Source: Dechloromonas denitrificans
GTDB lineage: Bacteria; Pseudomonadota; Gammaproteobacteria; Burkholderiales; Rhodocyclaceae
Assembly (NCBI RefSeq): GCF_001551835.1
Contig: NZ_LODL01000010.1
Coordinates: 62,570 to 126,569, forward strand
Reading direction: 5' to 3'
DNA: 64,000 bases
A model generated the notes under the pieces. That model made no database searches. It was given only the letters and a program-made list of their open reading frames with translations, and was not told the DNA's origin. Positions 28,001 to 35,311 of the stretch are shown here, piece by piece (positions within the stretch are counted from its first letter, which is position 1; each line of letters starts with the position of its first letter). The translations under genes were made by a program, and so were the position numbers.

Positions 28001-28048
28001 GAATCGGGGCCGCTGCCGCCGGCCGTCATCCTGGGGGCGCACGCATGA
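25010..28048 (+). CDS. dabA: DabA-like inorganic carbon transporter subunit (DUF2309)
   Basis: A 1012-residue protein of the DUF2309 family. In Halothiobacillus neapolitanus DabA, a beta-carbonic-anhydrase-like zinc site is formed by C351, D353, H524 and C539. Here the same pattern is intact: C489 and D491 in IMCMDDREE, H679 in LGHGSGSRNN and C694 in YDCGACSG, with the identical spacing within each pair. DabA with a NuoL-type partner hydrates CO2 to bicarbonate inside the cell, made one-way by a cation gradient. It is about 180 residues longer than that DabA, mostly before the first zinc ligand. It is coupled by ATGA to the NuoL-like gene and preceded after one base by the NuoM-like gene. Confidence 0.92.
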   Translation: MAGDLDDLPIRERLQHWVEHLCHILPAQAPIRDFVHHNTLHGFQHLPFAEALGAARRLSGAQVYWPEANFHAAYAAGRIGPDDLQAALDDAGLAGLEAEVIRGLRRRDILAASLREPLTPPTAHRTAWAARETGGLADPIFAISGTLTAGIAEEVPETWEGAALARWNALCERVGRDWTLRSLLEYLSGEDVLEKVRSSLQRHLAAHLDLGVAAWRNPQQWQGFFAAWRASAGQDLAWEIDDLHNVREEIVHLPEQALDVLVDELGRLLPDEQLWPGYLERLALEQPGWAGMFLWRDRNPGRGDGTGVAMLDYLAVRVLLERLLCEDLIRRLTGVPMGFDELRGYFTTELAEFAVRDALRRGELNEELQHRAARLLEPDEHAPVDDAAWAALAASIAASRQTTAPAVAARRLAGLLGQLALTPAEAAGLSPDDAIALLAAADSLDELARGQVWLLAYERHYREQLFAALNANQARQYSPPMPSAQVIMCMDDREEGTRRHLEEIAPDIATYGAAGFFGVPIYWQGLDDADKTALCPVVVQPTHLVRETAEPGAEAALAAHAARREKRLRWRERLYQTTRRAAFGGPLLSSLAAVPALAALTATTLAPGWFGEALQRWRRGYEGPVASQLALNAVGDEAGTPSAPQAGLSDAEQVDRVAAFLRMIGLSEGFAPLVLLLGHGSGSRNNPHLAAYDCGACSGRHGGPNARVFAAMANRPEVRRGLAERGVCIPASSWFVAAEHNTCDDAIAWYDLDDVPEPFQAALDKLLQQLNEACRAHAAERCRRLASAPFKPSPWQARQHVVGRSHDISQARPELGHATNAAAFIGRRQMSRGLFLDRRVFLISYDPTGDDDGRLVENILLAAGPVGAGIALEYYFSTVDNERFGCGSKITHNITGLFGVMEGADSDLRTGLPWQMVEIHEPMRLLVVVEQTPAVLAAILQRQPPLQELIDNAWIVLASKCPFTAGIALYCPRRGWLPWSGSAVLPQVAQSAAWFAGESGPLPPAVILGAHA

Positions 28049-29571
28049 ATCCGCTGTTGCACAGTCTGTCCGACGCCATCTGGCTGGTCCCGGCCCTGTC
28101 GCTGCTCGCCGTCGTCGTCACTGCCGCCCGCGTTCTGCTTGGGCGGGCGGTCGGCGATGCGGCCGAGCCGCTCACCGCCCGCCTCGCCTCGCTCGCTGCT
28201 TTCGCCGGTCTCGTCTTGCTGCTGGCGATCGACGGTCTGGCGCTGGCGCACGGTGCGCCGGGCCATCGCCGCCTCGGCCACTGGTTCGGCAGCGGCAACT
28301 GGGAGGCGACCTTCTCCTTCCTGCTCGACCCGCTGTCGCTGAGCATCAGTACGCTGACGGCGCTGATCGGCTGGCTGGTCATCCGTTTTTCGGCCAATTA
28401 CCTGCATCGCGAGGCCGGTTTTCACCGTTTCTTCATCGCGCTCTCCTTCTTCCTGGCCGGCATCCAGCTCGTACTGCTCGCCGGCAACGGCTTGCTCGCC
28501 TTCGTCGGCTGGGAGATGTGCGGTGTCTCCTCATTCCTGCTCATCGGCTACGCCTGGCAGCGCCCGGTGGCGACCGGCAATGCGCTGTTCGCCTTCGTCA
28601 CCAATCGCGGTGGCGATGCCGGTTTTCTGCTGGCCCTCGGCCTGGCCGCGGCCTGGCTTGGCGGTTTCGAATGGACGGCGCTGTCCAGGGCTTCGCAGAT
28701 CAGCGTCGTCAATGACCGCTTGCTGGTCATCGGCTTCGTCATCGCGGCGCTTGCCAAGTCGGCGCAACTACCGTTCACGCCGTGGATCACCCGGGCGCTG
28801 GAAGGGCCGACGCCGTCGTCGGCCATTTTCTACGGCGCGGTGATGGTGCATGCCGGCGTCTATCTGCTGCTCCGGCTGGAACCCTTGTTGCTGCAGGTGC
28901 CCGACGTGATGTTCGGGCTGGTCCTGGCCGGTGCGCTGACCGCGCTCTACGCCTGGTTGTGCGGCCTGGTGCAGAGCGACGTCAAGTCGGCGCTGGTCTT
29001 CGCCACCGTGTTCCAGGTGGCGCTGATGTTCGTTGAAATCGGCCTCGGCTGGACGACGCTGGCGCTTGTTCATCTCTGCCTGCATGCCGCGTGGCGGGCC
29101 TGGCACTTCCTGCTGGCGCCGTCCTGGCTGGTGCTGACCCGGCAGCGGCCGCCGCCACCGCCGGCCTGGCTGTGCCGCAACCAGTTGCTGTATACGGCGG
29201 CGCTGCAGCGTTTCTGGCTCGACAAGCTGAGTGAGGTTCTGCTCGTCAAGCCGACCGAGTCCTTCGCGCGCGACGTGCGCGGCCTGGAGGAGCATTTCAT
29301 CGACCATGCCATCGGCCAGCCGGGGCAGGGCCAGGCGGTCCATGCCGAGCGTCCGCTGGTGCTGGCCGACGGCTTGCCGGGCCAGGCGCTGGCCGCCGTC
29401 TCGGACGCCCTGCAGAGGATCGAGAACCGCCTGCTGCTGCGCGGCCGCGGCGGCACGGCGGAAAAGCTGCTGCACCGGCTGGGCAGCTATCTGCGCACGC
29501 TGGAAGGCCTGCTCGAACAGCCGCGCTATCTGATGATGGCGGTGATGGCGACTTTTGTGGTGATCCTGTGA
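28045..29571 (+). CDS. dabB: DabB-like NuoL-type membrane subunit
   Basis: A 508-residue antiporter-like protein with about 13 membrane helices. Key residues: Glu in LAFVGWEMCGVSSFLLIGY, Lys in ALAKSAQLPFTPWI followed by the NuoL-type EGPTPSSAIFYGAVMVHAGVYLL, and Lys in QSDVKSALVF. This order and the GWExxG motif place it with NuoL/MrpA and with DabB, the only membrane subunit needed in characterised DAB systems. After LVHLCLHAAWRAWHFLLAPS the protein leaves the NuoL pattern and ends in a soluble stretch of about 100 residues plus a final helix, lacking NuoL's long lateral helix. Start overlaps the dabA stop (ATGA), and its stop overlaps the next start. Confidence 0.88.
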   Translation: MNPLLHSLSDAIWLVPALSLLAVVVTAARVLLGRAVGDAAEPLTARLASLAAFAGLVLLLAIDGLALAHGAPGHRRLGHWFGSGNWEATFSFLLDPLSLSISTLTALIGWLVIRFSANYLHREAGFHRFFIALSFFLAGIQLVLLAGNGLLAFVGWEMCGVSSFLLIGYAWQRPVATGNALFAFVTNRGGDAGFLLALGLAAAWLGGFEWTALSRASQISVVNDRLLVIGFVIAALAKSAQLPFTPWITRALEGPTPSSAIFYGAVMVHAGVYLLLRLEPLLLQVPDVMFGLVLAGALTALYAWLCGLVQSDVKSALVFATVFQVALMFVEIGLGWTTLALVHLCLHAAWRAWHFLLAPSWLVLTRQRPPPPPAWLCRNQLLYTAALQRFWLDKLSEVLLVKPTESFARDVRGLEEHFIDHAIGQPGQGQAVHAERPLVLADGLPGQALAAVSDALQRIENRLLLRGRGGTAEKLLHRLGSYLRTLEGLLEQPRYLMMAVMATFVVIL

Positions 29572-31082
29572 TGAACGGCACGCTCGGCAGCCTCAGCGAA
29601 GTTTTCTGGTACGAACAGGCCGGCCTGCCCTTGCTGCTGCTCCTGCAATTGCTGCCGCTGTTCGGCGCCGCCGTGGTTTTTGCCTTCAAGGAGCGGTCGA
29701 CCGCAGTCCTCGCCGGCAAGCTCTTCGCGCTGGCCGAACTGCTGCTCGCCATCGTCGTCGTCAGCCGTCTCCAGCCGACCAGCACCGCCCTGCAACTGGC
29801 CGAGCGCTTCGCGCCGCTGGCCTACCATGTCGGGGTCGATGGGGTCAGCCTGATCTTCGTGCTGGTCGCCGCCTTGCTGACCTTCCTGATGACGCTGTAC
29901 GGCATGAGCCGCGGCATGATTTCGCCGGGCCGGTTGTTCGCCGTGCTGTTGCTGGCCGAGGCCGGCCTGGTCGGGATGCTGGTGACGCTCAATGTCGCCT
30001 GGTTTGCCGCCTTTTCGGCGCTGGAATTGTGGGCGGTCGTCTATCTGCTCCGGCGCTGGGCCTCGTCGCATGCCGAAACCCAGGCCCTGGCGCGTTTTGT
30101 TCAGTACCAGGCTTTCGGCTGGGGGCTATTTGCCGCCGGCTGCGTCGTGCTCGGCTGGGGGCATGCCGAAGCGCATGCCGGGCGCTGGAGTTTCGACCTG
30201 TTTGATCTGATCGGCGCGGTGCCGGTCGGCAAGTTCCAGACGGCGGCCTTCTACCTGCTGTTTTACGGGCTGGCGGTGCGCACGCCGCTCTTTCCGCTGC
30301 ACGGCTGGCTGCCGAACATGGCGCAGCACGGCCTGATCGCCGTCGCCCCGGCGCTGATGGTCGGCGTCAAGGTCGGCATCTACGGCATGTTCCGCTTCGT
30401 GCTGCCGCTGACCCCGGTCGCCGTCGAGTACTGGCAGCCTTACGTCGTCGGCTTCGCCGGGGCCGGTGTTTTCTTCACCGCTGCGCTTGCTTTCCAGCAG
30501 ACCAACCTGCGCCGCCTGCTTGCCTTTGCCGTGGTCAGCCACACCAGCCTGCTGGTGATTGGCGTTTTCAGTCTGCACGAAGCCGGCATTCAGGGGGCGA
30601 TGTTGCTCGCCGCCAATTTCGGGCTGGCGGCGACCGGCATGTGGTTCATCGTCGGCTTCGTTTTCCGCCGTACCGGGACGACCGAGTTGCACGAACTGTC
30701 CGGCCTCTTCGAGCGCATTCCCTTCCTCGCCATCGCCTTTCTCGGCTTCGGCCTGGCCATTGTCGGCATGCCCGGCACGCCAGGTTTCGACGCCGCCCAC
30801 TTGATCCTTGAGGCGGCTATCGACCAGTTTGGGGCGCTGCTCACGGTGGCGACCGCGCTCGGCAACGTCGCCGCGGCCGGCTTCCTGCTCTGGGCCTTCC
30901 AGCGAGCCTTCCTGTCGCAGGCAAAAAGCGGTGCCTACGATGTGGACCGCACGCTGCCGATGGAATATGTCGTCTGCGGCATCGCGCTGGCCGCCATGCT
31001 GGCCATCGGCTTCTTCACCGAACCCTGGCTGCATTTGACCGAAAGCGCCAGCCAGGCGGCGGCTGCGAGGTTTGCCCGATGA
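29571..31082 (+). CDS. NuoM-like membrane subunit, second copy (Arg in place of channel Lys)
   Basis: A 503-residue PF00361 protein with about 14 membrane helices. The membrane Glu is in AAFSALELWAVVYLL and a Lys in VGVKVGIYGMFR, but the lysine of the broken helix is replaced by arginine ([14 protein letters not shown]), and the late Glu region reads TPGFDAAHL. It is clearly diverged from the first and third NuoM-like subunits, so it is not a recent duplicate. I start at 29571, where TGATG overlaps the previous stop; a GTG three bases earlier is possible. It is coupled to the next gene by ATGA. A distinct place in a multi-subunit ion channel is inferred. Confidence 0.85.
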   Translation: MNGTLGSLSEVFWYEQAGLPLLLLLQLLPLFGAAVVFAFKERSTAVLAGKLFALAELLLAIVVVSRLQPTSTALQLAERFAPLAYHVGVDGVSLIFVLVAALLTFLMTLYGMSRGMISPGRLFAVLLLAEAGLVGMLVTLNVAWFAAFSALELWAVVYLLRRWASSHAETQALARFVQYQAFGWGLFAAGCVVLGWGHAEAHAGRWSFDLFDLIGAVPVGKFQTAAFYLLFYGLAVRTPLFPLHGWLPNMAQHGLIAVAPALMVGVKVGIYGMFRFVLPLTPVAVEYWQPYVVGFAGAGVFFTAALAFQQTNLRRLLAFAVVSHTSLLVIGVFSLHEAGIQGAMLLAANFGLAATGMWFIVGFVFRRTGTTELHELSGLFERIPFLAIAFLGFGLAIVGMPGTPGFDAAHLILEAAIDQFGALLTVATALGNVAAAGFLLWAFQRAFLSQAKSGAYDVDRTLPMEYVVCGIALAAMLAIGFFTEPWLHLTESASQAAAARFAR

Positions 31083-32536
31083 AACTGCCGCTGCTCTCGC
31101 TGCTCGTCTTCCTGCCGCTGCTCGGCGCCGGCCTGCTCTGGTTGCTGCCGGCCCGCGCCACCCGCTGGTTGACGGCGGCGAGCATGCTGGCGACGCTGGC
31201 GCTCGGCGTGGCGGCGCTGGTCGCCTACCAACCGGCCGGAGCGCGCTTCCAGTTGCTCGAACAGGCGAGCTGGATTGCCAGCCTGAACGTGCATTACCGG
31301 CTCGGCGTCGATGGCCTGTCCATCCTCTTCCTGCCGGCCACCGCCTTGCTCTTCCTCGGTTCGCTGGTCGCCTGCTGGAATGTCGTGCAGACCTCGGCCC
31401 GGCTGCATTACAGCCTGTTGCTGCTGTTGCAGACGGCGATCCTAGGCATCTTCTGCGCCCTCGACACCGTGCTGTTCTTCGTCTTCTGGGAACTGACGCT
31501 GGTGCCGCTCTACTTCCTGCTCGGCCGCTGGGGTGTCAGTAGCAGCAGCCCGCAGGCGGCGGCGCGCTATTTCCTGCTCATGCTGGCCGGCGGCATCCCG
31601 CTGCTGCTCGCTTTCGTCCTGCTCGCCGCCAGCCAGCCGGTGCCGACCTTCGACCTGACGGTGCTGCTCGACGCCCAGCTGCCGCGCTCGACGCAGACGG
31701 CGGTATTCCTGCTCTGCCTGCTCGGTTTCGGCGTCAAGGTGCCGCTGGTGCCGATGCATACCTGGTTGCCGCAGTTCGCGCTGGCCGCGCCGGGCTCGCT
31801 GACTGCCCTGCTGCTCGGCCTCAAGCTCGGTGCTTTCGGCCTGATCCGCTTTGCCGTGCCACTGGCCCCGGCCGCGGCGCAGGACATGCACTGGCTGCTG
31901 GCCGGCCTCGGCACCGTCGCCATCCTCTACGGCGCGGTCGGCATGCTGGCCCAGACCAATCTGCGGGTCGGCCTGGCCTACGCCAGCATCTGCCACGTCG
32001 GCCTGGCCGTGCTCGGCCTGGCGTCCTTCACGGCGCAGGGTACGCAGGGCGCGGTGTCGCTGCTGCTCAGTTTTTCGGTGGCGACCGGCGGCGCTTTCCT
32101 GCTTCTCGAATTCCTCCGTCAGCGGACCGGTTCGACCGACATCCATGCCCTGGGCGGCGCCGCCAAAACCATGCCGCTGCTTGCCACCGGCTTCCTGATC
32201 TGCGGCCTGGCCGGGGTCGGCATGCCGGGGACCAGCAGTTTTCCCGGCGAGTTCCTGTTGATCATCGCCGCGCTGCACAGCCATACCGGGGCCGGCATGG
32301 CGGCGCTGTTTGGCCTGTCGATCGCGGCCGGCGGCTTCCTGGCACTTTATCGCAAGGCCTTCTTCGGTCCGGTGACGCGGCCGGAAGTGAGCCAGGCGCA
32401 GGATCTGCGGCCGCGCGAATGGGCCGTGCTGGTGGCGCTGATCGTGATGATCGTGGCGATCGGCATTTACCCGGGGCCGTGGATCGAGATCGTCCGCCCG
32501 GCCGCCGAGGCCTGGGCGGCCGGACTGGCGCGTTGA
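31079..32536 (+). CDS. NuoM-like membrane subunit, third copy
   Basis: A 485-residue PF00361 protein with about 14 membrane helices and the full charged set: Glu in FVFWELTLVPLYFLL, Lys in GVKVPLVPMHTWLP, Lys in LGLKLGAFGLIR and Glu in SFPGEFLLI. It is the last gene of the operon, started by an ATGA overlap. It ends 37 bases before the stop of the convergent phnA-type gene; a weak seven-base stem at 32539-32558 without a T run may slow transcription there. Like its neighbours it has no accompanying Nuo peripheral-arm genes, so membership of a DabA-centred complex is the best reading. Confidence 0.87.
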   Translation: MKLPLLSLLVFLPLLGAGLLWLLPARATRWLTAASMLATLALGVAALVAYQPAGARFQLLEQASWIASLNVHYRLGVDGLSILFLPATALLFLGSLVACWNVVQTSARLHYSLLLLLQTAILGIFCALDTVLFFVFWELTLVPLYFLLGRWGVSSSSPQAAARYFLLMLAGGIPLLLAFVLLAASQPVPTFDLTVLLDAQLPRSTQTAVFLLCLLGFGVKVPLVPMHTWLPQFALAAPGSLTALLLGLKLGAFGLIRFAVPLAPAAAQDMHWLLAGLGTVAILYGAVGMLAQTNLRVGLAYASICHVGLAVLGLASFTAQGTQGAVSLLLSFSVATGGAFLLLEFLRQRTGSTDIHALGGAAKTMPLLATGFLICGLAGVGMPGTSSFPGEFLLIIAALHSHTGAGMAALFGLSIAAGGFLALYRKAFFGPVTRPEVSQAQDLRPREWAVLVALIVMIVAIGIYPGPWIEIVRPAAEAWAAGLAR

Positions 32537-32573
32537 GACGGCGGGGCGTCGCCCGCCGCGGGTTGTTGCTGCT

Positions 32574-32915
32574 TTAGACCTTCTTGACGAATTCCGTCTT
32601 CAACTGCATGGCGCCGATGCCGTCGATCTTGCAGTCGATGTCGTGATCGCCGTCGATCAGGCGGATGTTCTTGACCTTGGTGCCGACCTTGACGACCGAC
32701 GACGAGCCCTTGATCTTCAGGTCCTTGATCACGGTGACGGTGTCGCCGTCCTGCAGCACATTGCCGTTGGCGTCCTTCCACACCTTGGCCTGCTCGGCGC
32801 TCTCGGCGCCGGCTTCCTTGCTCCATTCGTGGGCGCATTCAGGACAGACGTACATGCTGCCGTCTTCGTAGGTGAATTCAGAACTGCACTGCGGGCATTT
32901 CGGCAAATCGCTCAT
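32574..32915 (-). CDS. PhnA/YjdM-type zinc ribbon protein
   Basis: A 113-residue protein: an N-terminal zinc ribbon with two CxxC knuckles (CPQCSSEF and CPECAHEW) and a C-terminal SH3-like PhnA domain ([15 protein letters not shown]... [20 protein letters not shown]). It matches the YjdM (formerly PhnA) family. Despite the old name there is little evidence for a role in phosphonate breakdown, and no phosphonate genes are present. It begins 12 bases after the SulP stop on the same strand, so the two are probably co-transcribed. Confidence 0.9.
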   Translation of the reverse strand: MSDLPKCPQCSSEFTYEDGSMYVCPECAHEWSKEAGAESAEQAKVWKDANGNVLQDGDTVTVIKDLKIKGSSSVVKVGTKVKNIRLIDGDHDIDCKIDGIGAMQLKTEFVKKV

Positions 32916-32927
32916 GGTTTTTCCTAG

Positions 32928-34619
32928 TTAGTAATCTTCTTCGCTGCCGCCCATCAGGTTGGGCAGCAGGATGTAGGCGCGCTGCAGGGCGGCCGCGAGG
33001 TCGGCGCAGACGTTGTCGTCGCCGAGGTGGTCGATGAAACCGGAGCGGTAGAGCAGCGAGCCGGGTTGCGAGTTGAGGCCGCAGACGAGCAGCGTGCAGC
33101 CACGCTTCTTCAATTTGTCGAGCAGGTTTTCCAGACCTTCGAGGCCGGTGGTGTCGAGCTGGATCAGTTGCGTCATGTCGAGGATGACGACTTCCGGATG
33201 GCCGGCCGCCGGGTCGAGCAGCGCTTCGAGCTTGTTCACGGCGCCGAAGAACAGTGAGCCAAACAACTGCCAGGCGGCGACGCGCATCGAGCCGTCCGGG
33301 TAGAGGAATTGCGGTTCGCTGGCTTCTTCGCGCAAGTGGCGGCGCTCGACGCGGGTCAGTTCCGACATCCGGTAGATGAAGAACAGGCAGGCCAGCACCA
33401 TGCCGAGCTCGACGGCGATGGTCAGGTCGAAGACGACGGTGACGAAGAATGTGGCGAGCAGGATGACCCGGTAGTTGTAGGAGTAGCGGCGCAGTTCCTT
33501 GAATTCGTGCCATTCGCCCATGTTGACCGCAACCACCATGACAATTGCCGACAAGGTGGCGAGCGGCACGTAGGCGGCAAGCGGCGCGGCGACCAGCACG
33601 ATCCCGAGCAGGACCAGGGCGTGGATGATGCCGGCAATCGGCGTCCGGCCACCGGTCTTGACGTTGGTCGTGGTGCGGGCAATGGCGCCGGTCGCCGCGA
33701 AGCCGCCGAAGAGCGGGGCGACGATGTTGGCCAGGCCCTGGGCGATCAATTCCTGGTTGGGGTCGTGGCGGTCGTCGATCTGGCTGTCGGCGACGCGGGC
33801 CGAGAGCAGCGATTCGATGGCACCGAGCAGGGCGATGGTGATGGCCGGCGAAATCAGCTTGCCGAAATCGTGGATCGACAGGCTGGGCAAGCCGATGTTG
33901 GGCAGTTCCTGCGGAATGCCGTTGAAGCGGCTGCCGATGGTCTCGACCGGCAGGTCAAACAAATAAGCGACCAGCGTGCCGACGACCAGCACGGCGAGCG
34001 GCCCCGGGGCTCGGCGCAGCACGCCAACGTACTGGGCCAGCTTGTTGTAGAAAATCAGGAAGACGAAGCAGGTGCTGGCCAGGCCGAGCGTCGGAAGGTC
34101 CACGGTATGGGCGTGGGCGGCCAGCGTCTTGATGCGGAGAAAGAACTCGGCCGGCAGGCTGTCGATCTTCAGGCCGAAGAAATCCTTGAGCTGGGCGAGA
34201 AAGATGACGACGGCGATGCCGTTGGTGAAGCCGATGACGACGGTGACCGGGATGAAGCGGATCAGTTGTCCCATCCGGGCGAGGCCCATGCCGAGCAGGA
34301 AAAGGCCGGCCAGGATGGTCGCCCCCATCAGGTTGGCGAAGCCGTGCATGGCGACGATGCCATAGATGATGGGAATGAAGGCGCCGGTCGGGCCGCCGAT
34401 CTGCACCCGCGAGCCGCCGAACAGCGAAATGATCAGGCCGGCGACGATCGCCGTCCAGATGCCGGCCGTCGGCGAGCAGCCGGAGGCGATGGCGAAGGCC
34501 ATGGCCAGTGGGAGGGCTAGTACGCCAACCGTGATGCCCGCCGCGAGATCCTTGCCGAACTGCGCGCGGTCGTAGCTTGGCAGGCAATCCAGCAGCTTGG
34601 GGCGGAAGGCGATTTTCAT
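32928..34619 (-). CDS. SulP family anion transporter with STAS domain
   Basis: A 563-residue transporter with about 12-14 membrane helices in two repeats and a C-terminal STAS domain (about 440-555; LDMTQLIQLDTTGLEGLENLL is the STAS core). The N-terminal substrate region GITVGVLALPLAMAFAIASG is typical of SulP. Substrates in the family include sulfate, dicarboxylates and bicarbonate (BicA in cyanobacteria), and sequence alone does not settle which. Its position convergent with the DAB-type operon makes bicarbonate worth testing. It is divergent from a ribbon-helix-helix gene whose promoter region carries short direct repeats. Confidence 0.92.
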   Translation of the reverse strand: MKIAFRPKLLDCLPSYDRAQFGKDLAAGITVGVLALPLAMAFAIASGCSPTAGIWTAIVAGLIISLFGGSRVQIGGPTGAFIPIIYGIVAMHGFANLMGATILAGLFLLGMGLARMGQLIRFIPVTVVIGFTNGIAVVIFLAQLKDFFGLKIDSLPAEFFLRIKTLAAHAHTVDLPTLGLASTCFVFLIFYNKLAQYVGVLRRAPGPLAVLVVGTLVAYLFDLPVETIGSRFNGIPQELPNIGLPSLSIHDFGKLISPAITIALLGAIESLLSARVADSQIDDRHDPNQELIAQGLANIVAPLFGGFAATGAIARTTTNVKTGGRTPIAGIIHALVLLGIVLVAAPLAAYVPLATLSAIVMVVAVNMGEWHEFKELRRYSYNYRVILLATFFVTVVFDLTIAVELGMVLACLFFIYRMSELTRVERRHLREEASEPQFLYPDGSMRVAAWQLFGSLFFGAVNKLEALLDPAAGHPEVVILDMTQLIQLDTTGLEGLENLLDKLKKRGCTLLVCGLNSQPGSLLYRSGFIDHLGDDNVCADLAAALQRAYILLPNLMGGSEEDY

Positions 34620-34673
34620 GGCGCACGCTCTCGGGAGAAGCGTTGGATTATATGAGCAGGCGATTATTCGTCA

Positions 34674-34694
34674 ATGTTAATCATATGTTAACAT
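34674..34694. promoter_or_regulatory. Direct repeats and palindrome before RHH gene
   Basis: ATGTTAA occurs twice at an 11-base interval (34674-34680 and 34685-34691), and the second copy is inside a perfect ten-base palindrome ATGTTAACAT (34685-34694). One-turn spacing of short repeats is typical of operators for ribbon-helix-helix repressors; the site lies between the divergent SulP and RHH genes. Confidence 0.45.
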
Positions 34695-34722
34695 GATGCA
34701 ATCCGACTGATTGGAGGCCGCG

Positions 34723-34917
34723 ATGGAAAAGCGTACCGCCCGCCTGACCTTATTGATTGATCCGCAGAAAAAACAGATTTTCGAAGAAATTTGCGCGGCG
34801 CAGGACCTGACCCCGTCGCAGGTCGTGCGCAAGCTGATCCGTCAGTACATCATCGACAATGCCGGCAGCCGCGAGCTGCCGGAGTGGCTGAAGGCGGCCG
34901 GCAAGGCCGGCGACTGA
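34723..34917 (+). CDS. Ribbon-helix-helix (CopG-like) DNA-binding protein
   Basis: A 64-residue protein. RTARLTLLIDPQKKQIFEEICAAQDLTPSQVVRKLIRQYI is a complete ribbon-helix-helix domain: a beta strand that enters the major groove as a dimer, then two helices. The start is the ATG at 34723, five bases after GGAGG, rather than the TTG at 34711. There is no toxin gene next to it, so it is probably a stand-alone repressor acting on its own promoter and possibly on the divergent SulP-phnA pair. Confidence 0.82.
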   Translation: MEKRTARLTLLIDPQKKQIFEEICAAQDLTPSQVVRKLIRQYIIDNAGSRELPEWLKAAGKAGD

Positions 34918-35256
34918 CTAGCTTTCGTCCGGCTCGACCGGGGGCTTGGGGCGCACCTTGTCGGGGTGGTGGATGGCGATGTACTGGTCGTAGCGGGCCT
35001 GCATTTCCGGGCCCTGCTTGTGGATCTCGCGCAGGATGCGGGTGACCGCCCAGATCATGACGACGACGCCGCCCGCGGTGCAGGCCACGGCTTCGGCGGT
35101 CGACGTCGGAAAATTGGCAAAAATGGCGCCTTTCTGGGCGGGGAACCAGCTGGCCCCGACACCGACGCAGGACAGGCCGAAGACGTCGGCCATCGCGTAA
35201 AGAAAGATCGGGCCGGTCAGGCGCGGGCGGGGCGGGCGAATCGGGTTATTGAGCAT
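34918..35256 (-). CDS. Small two-helix membrane protein of unknown function
   Basis: A 112-residue protein with two predicted membrane helices (about 15-40 and 55-78), then a charged cytoplasmic tail rich in Pro, Glu and Asp. I do not recognise the family. It stops directly after the convergent RHH gene and is divergent from the periplasmic binding protein gene, so it is transcribed alone. Confidence 0.6.
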   Translation of the reverse strand: MLNNPIRPPRPRLTGPIFLYAMADVFGLSCVGVGASWFPAQKGAIFANFPTSTAEAVACTAGGVVVMIWAVTRILREIHKQGPEMQARYDQYIAIHHPDKVRPKPPVEPDES

Positions 35257-35266
35257 GGGCCGTGGC

Positions 35267-35272
35267 TATAAT
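35267..35272 (+). promoter_or_regulatory. -10 element for binding-protein gene
   Basis: A perfect TATAAT lies 40 bases before the start codon at 35312. No good -35 is visible at 17 bases; it overlaps the leader of the divergent small membrane-protein gene. Confidence 0.4.
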
Positions 35273-35311
35273 GCGAGAAATTCCCATTTTGCCCGAAGAA
35301 GGTGCCGTCGT

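Noticed and set aside
23563-32536. Part of a respiratory complex I (nuo) operon or an Mrp antiporter
   Set aside because: No other Nuo subunits or small Mrp subunits (MrpB, C, E, F, G) are present, and a DUF2309 gene lies in the middle.
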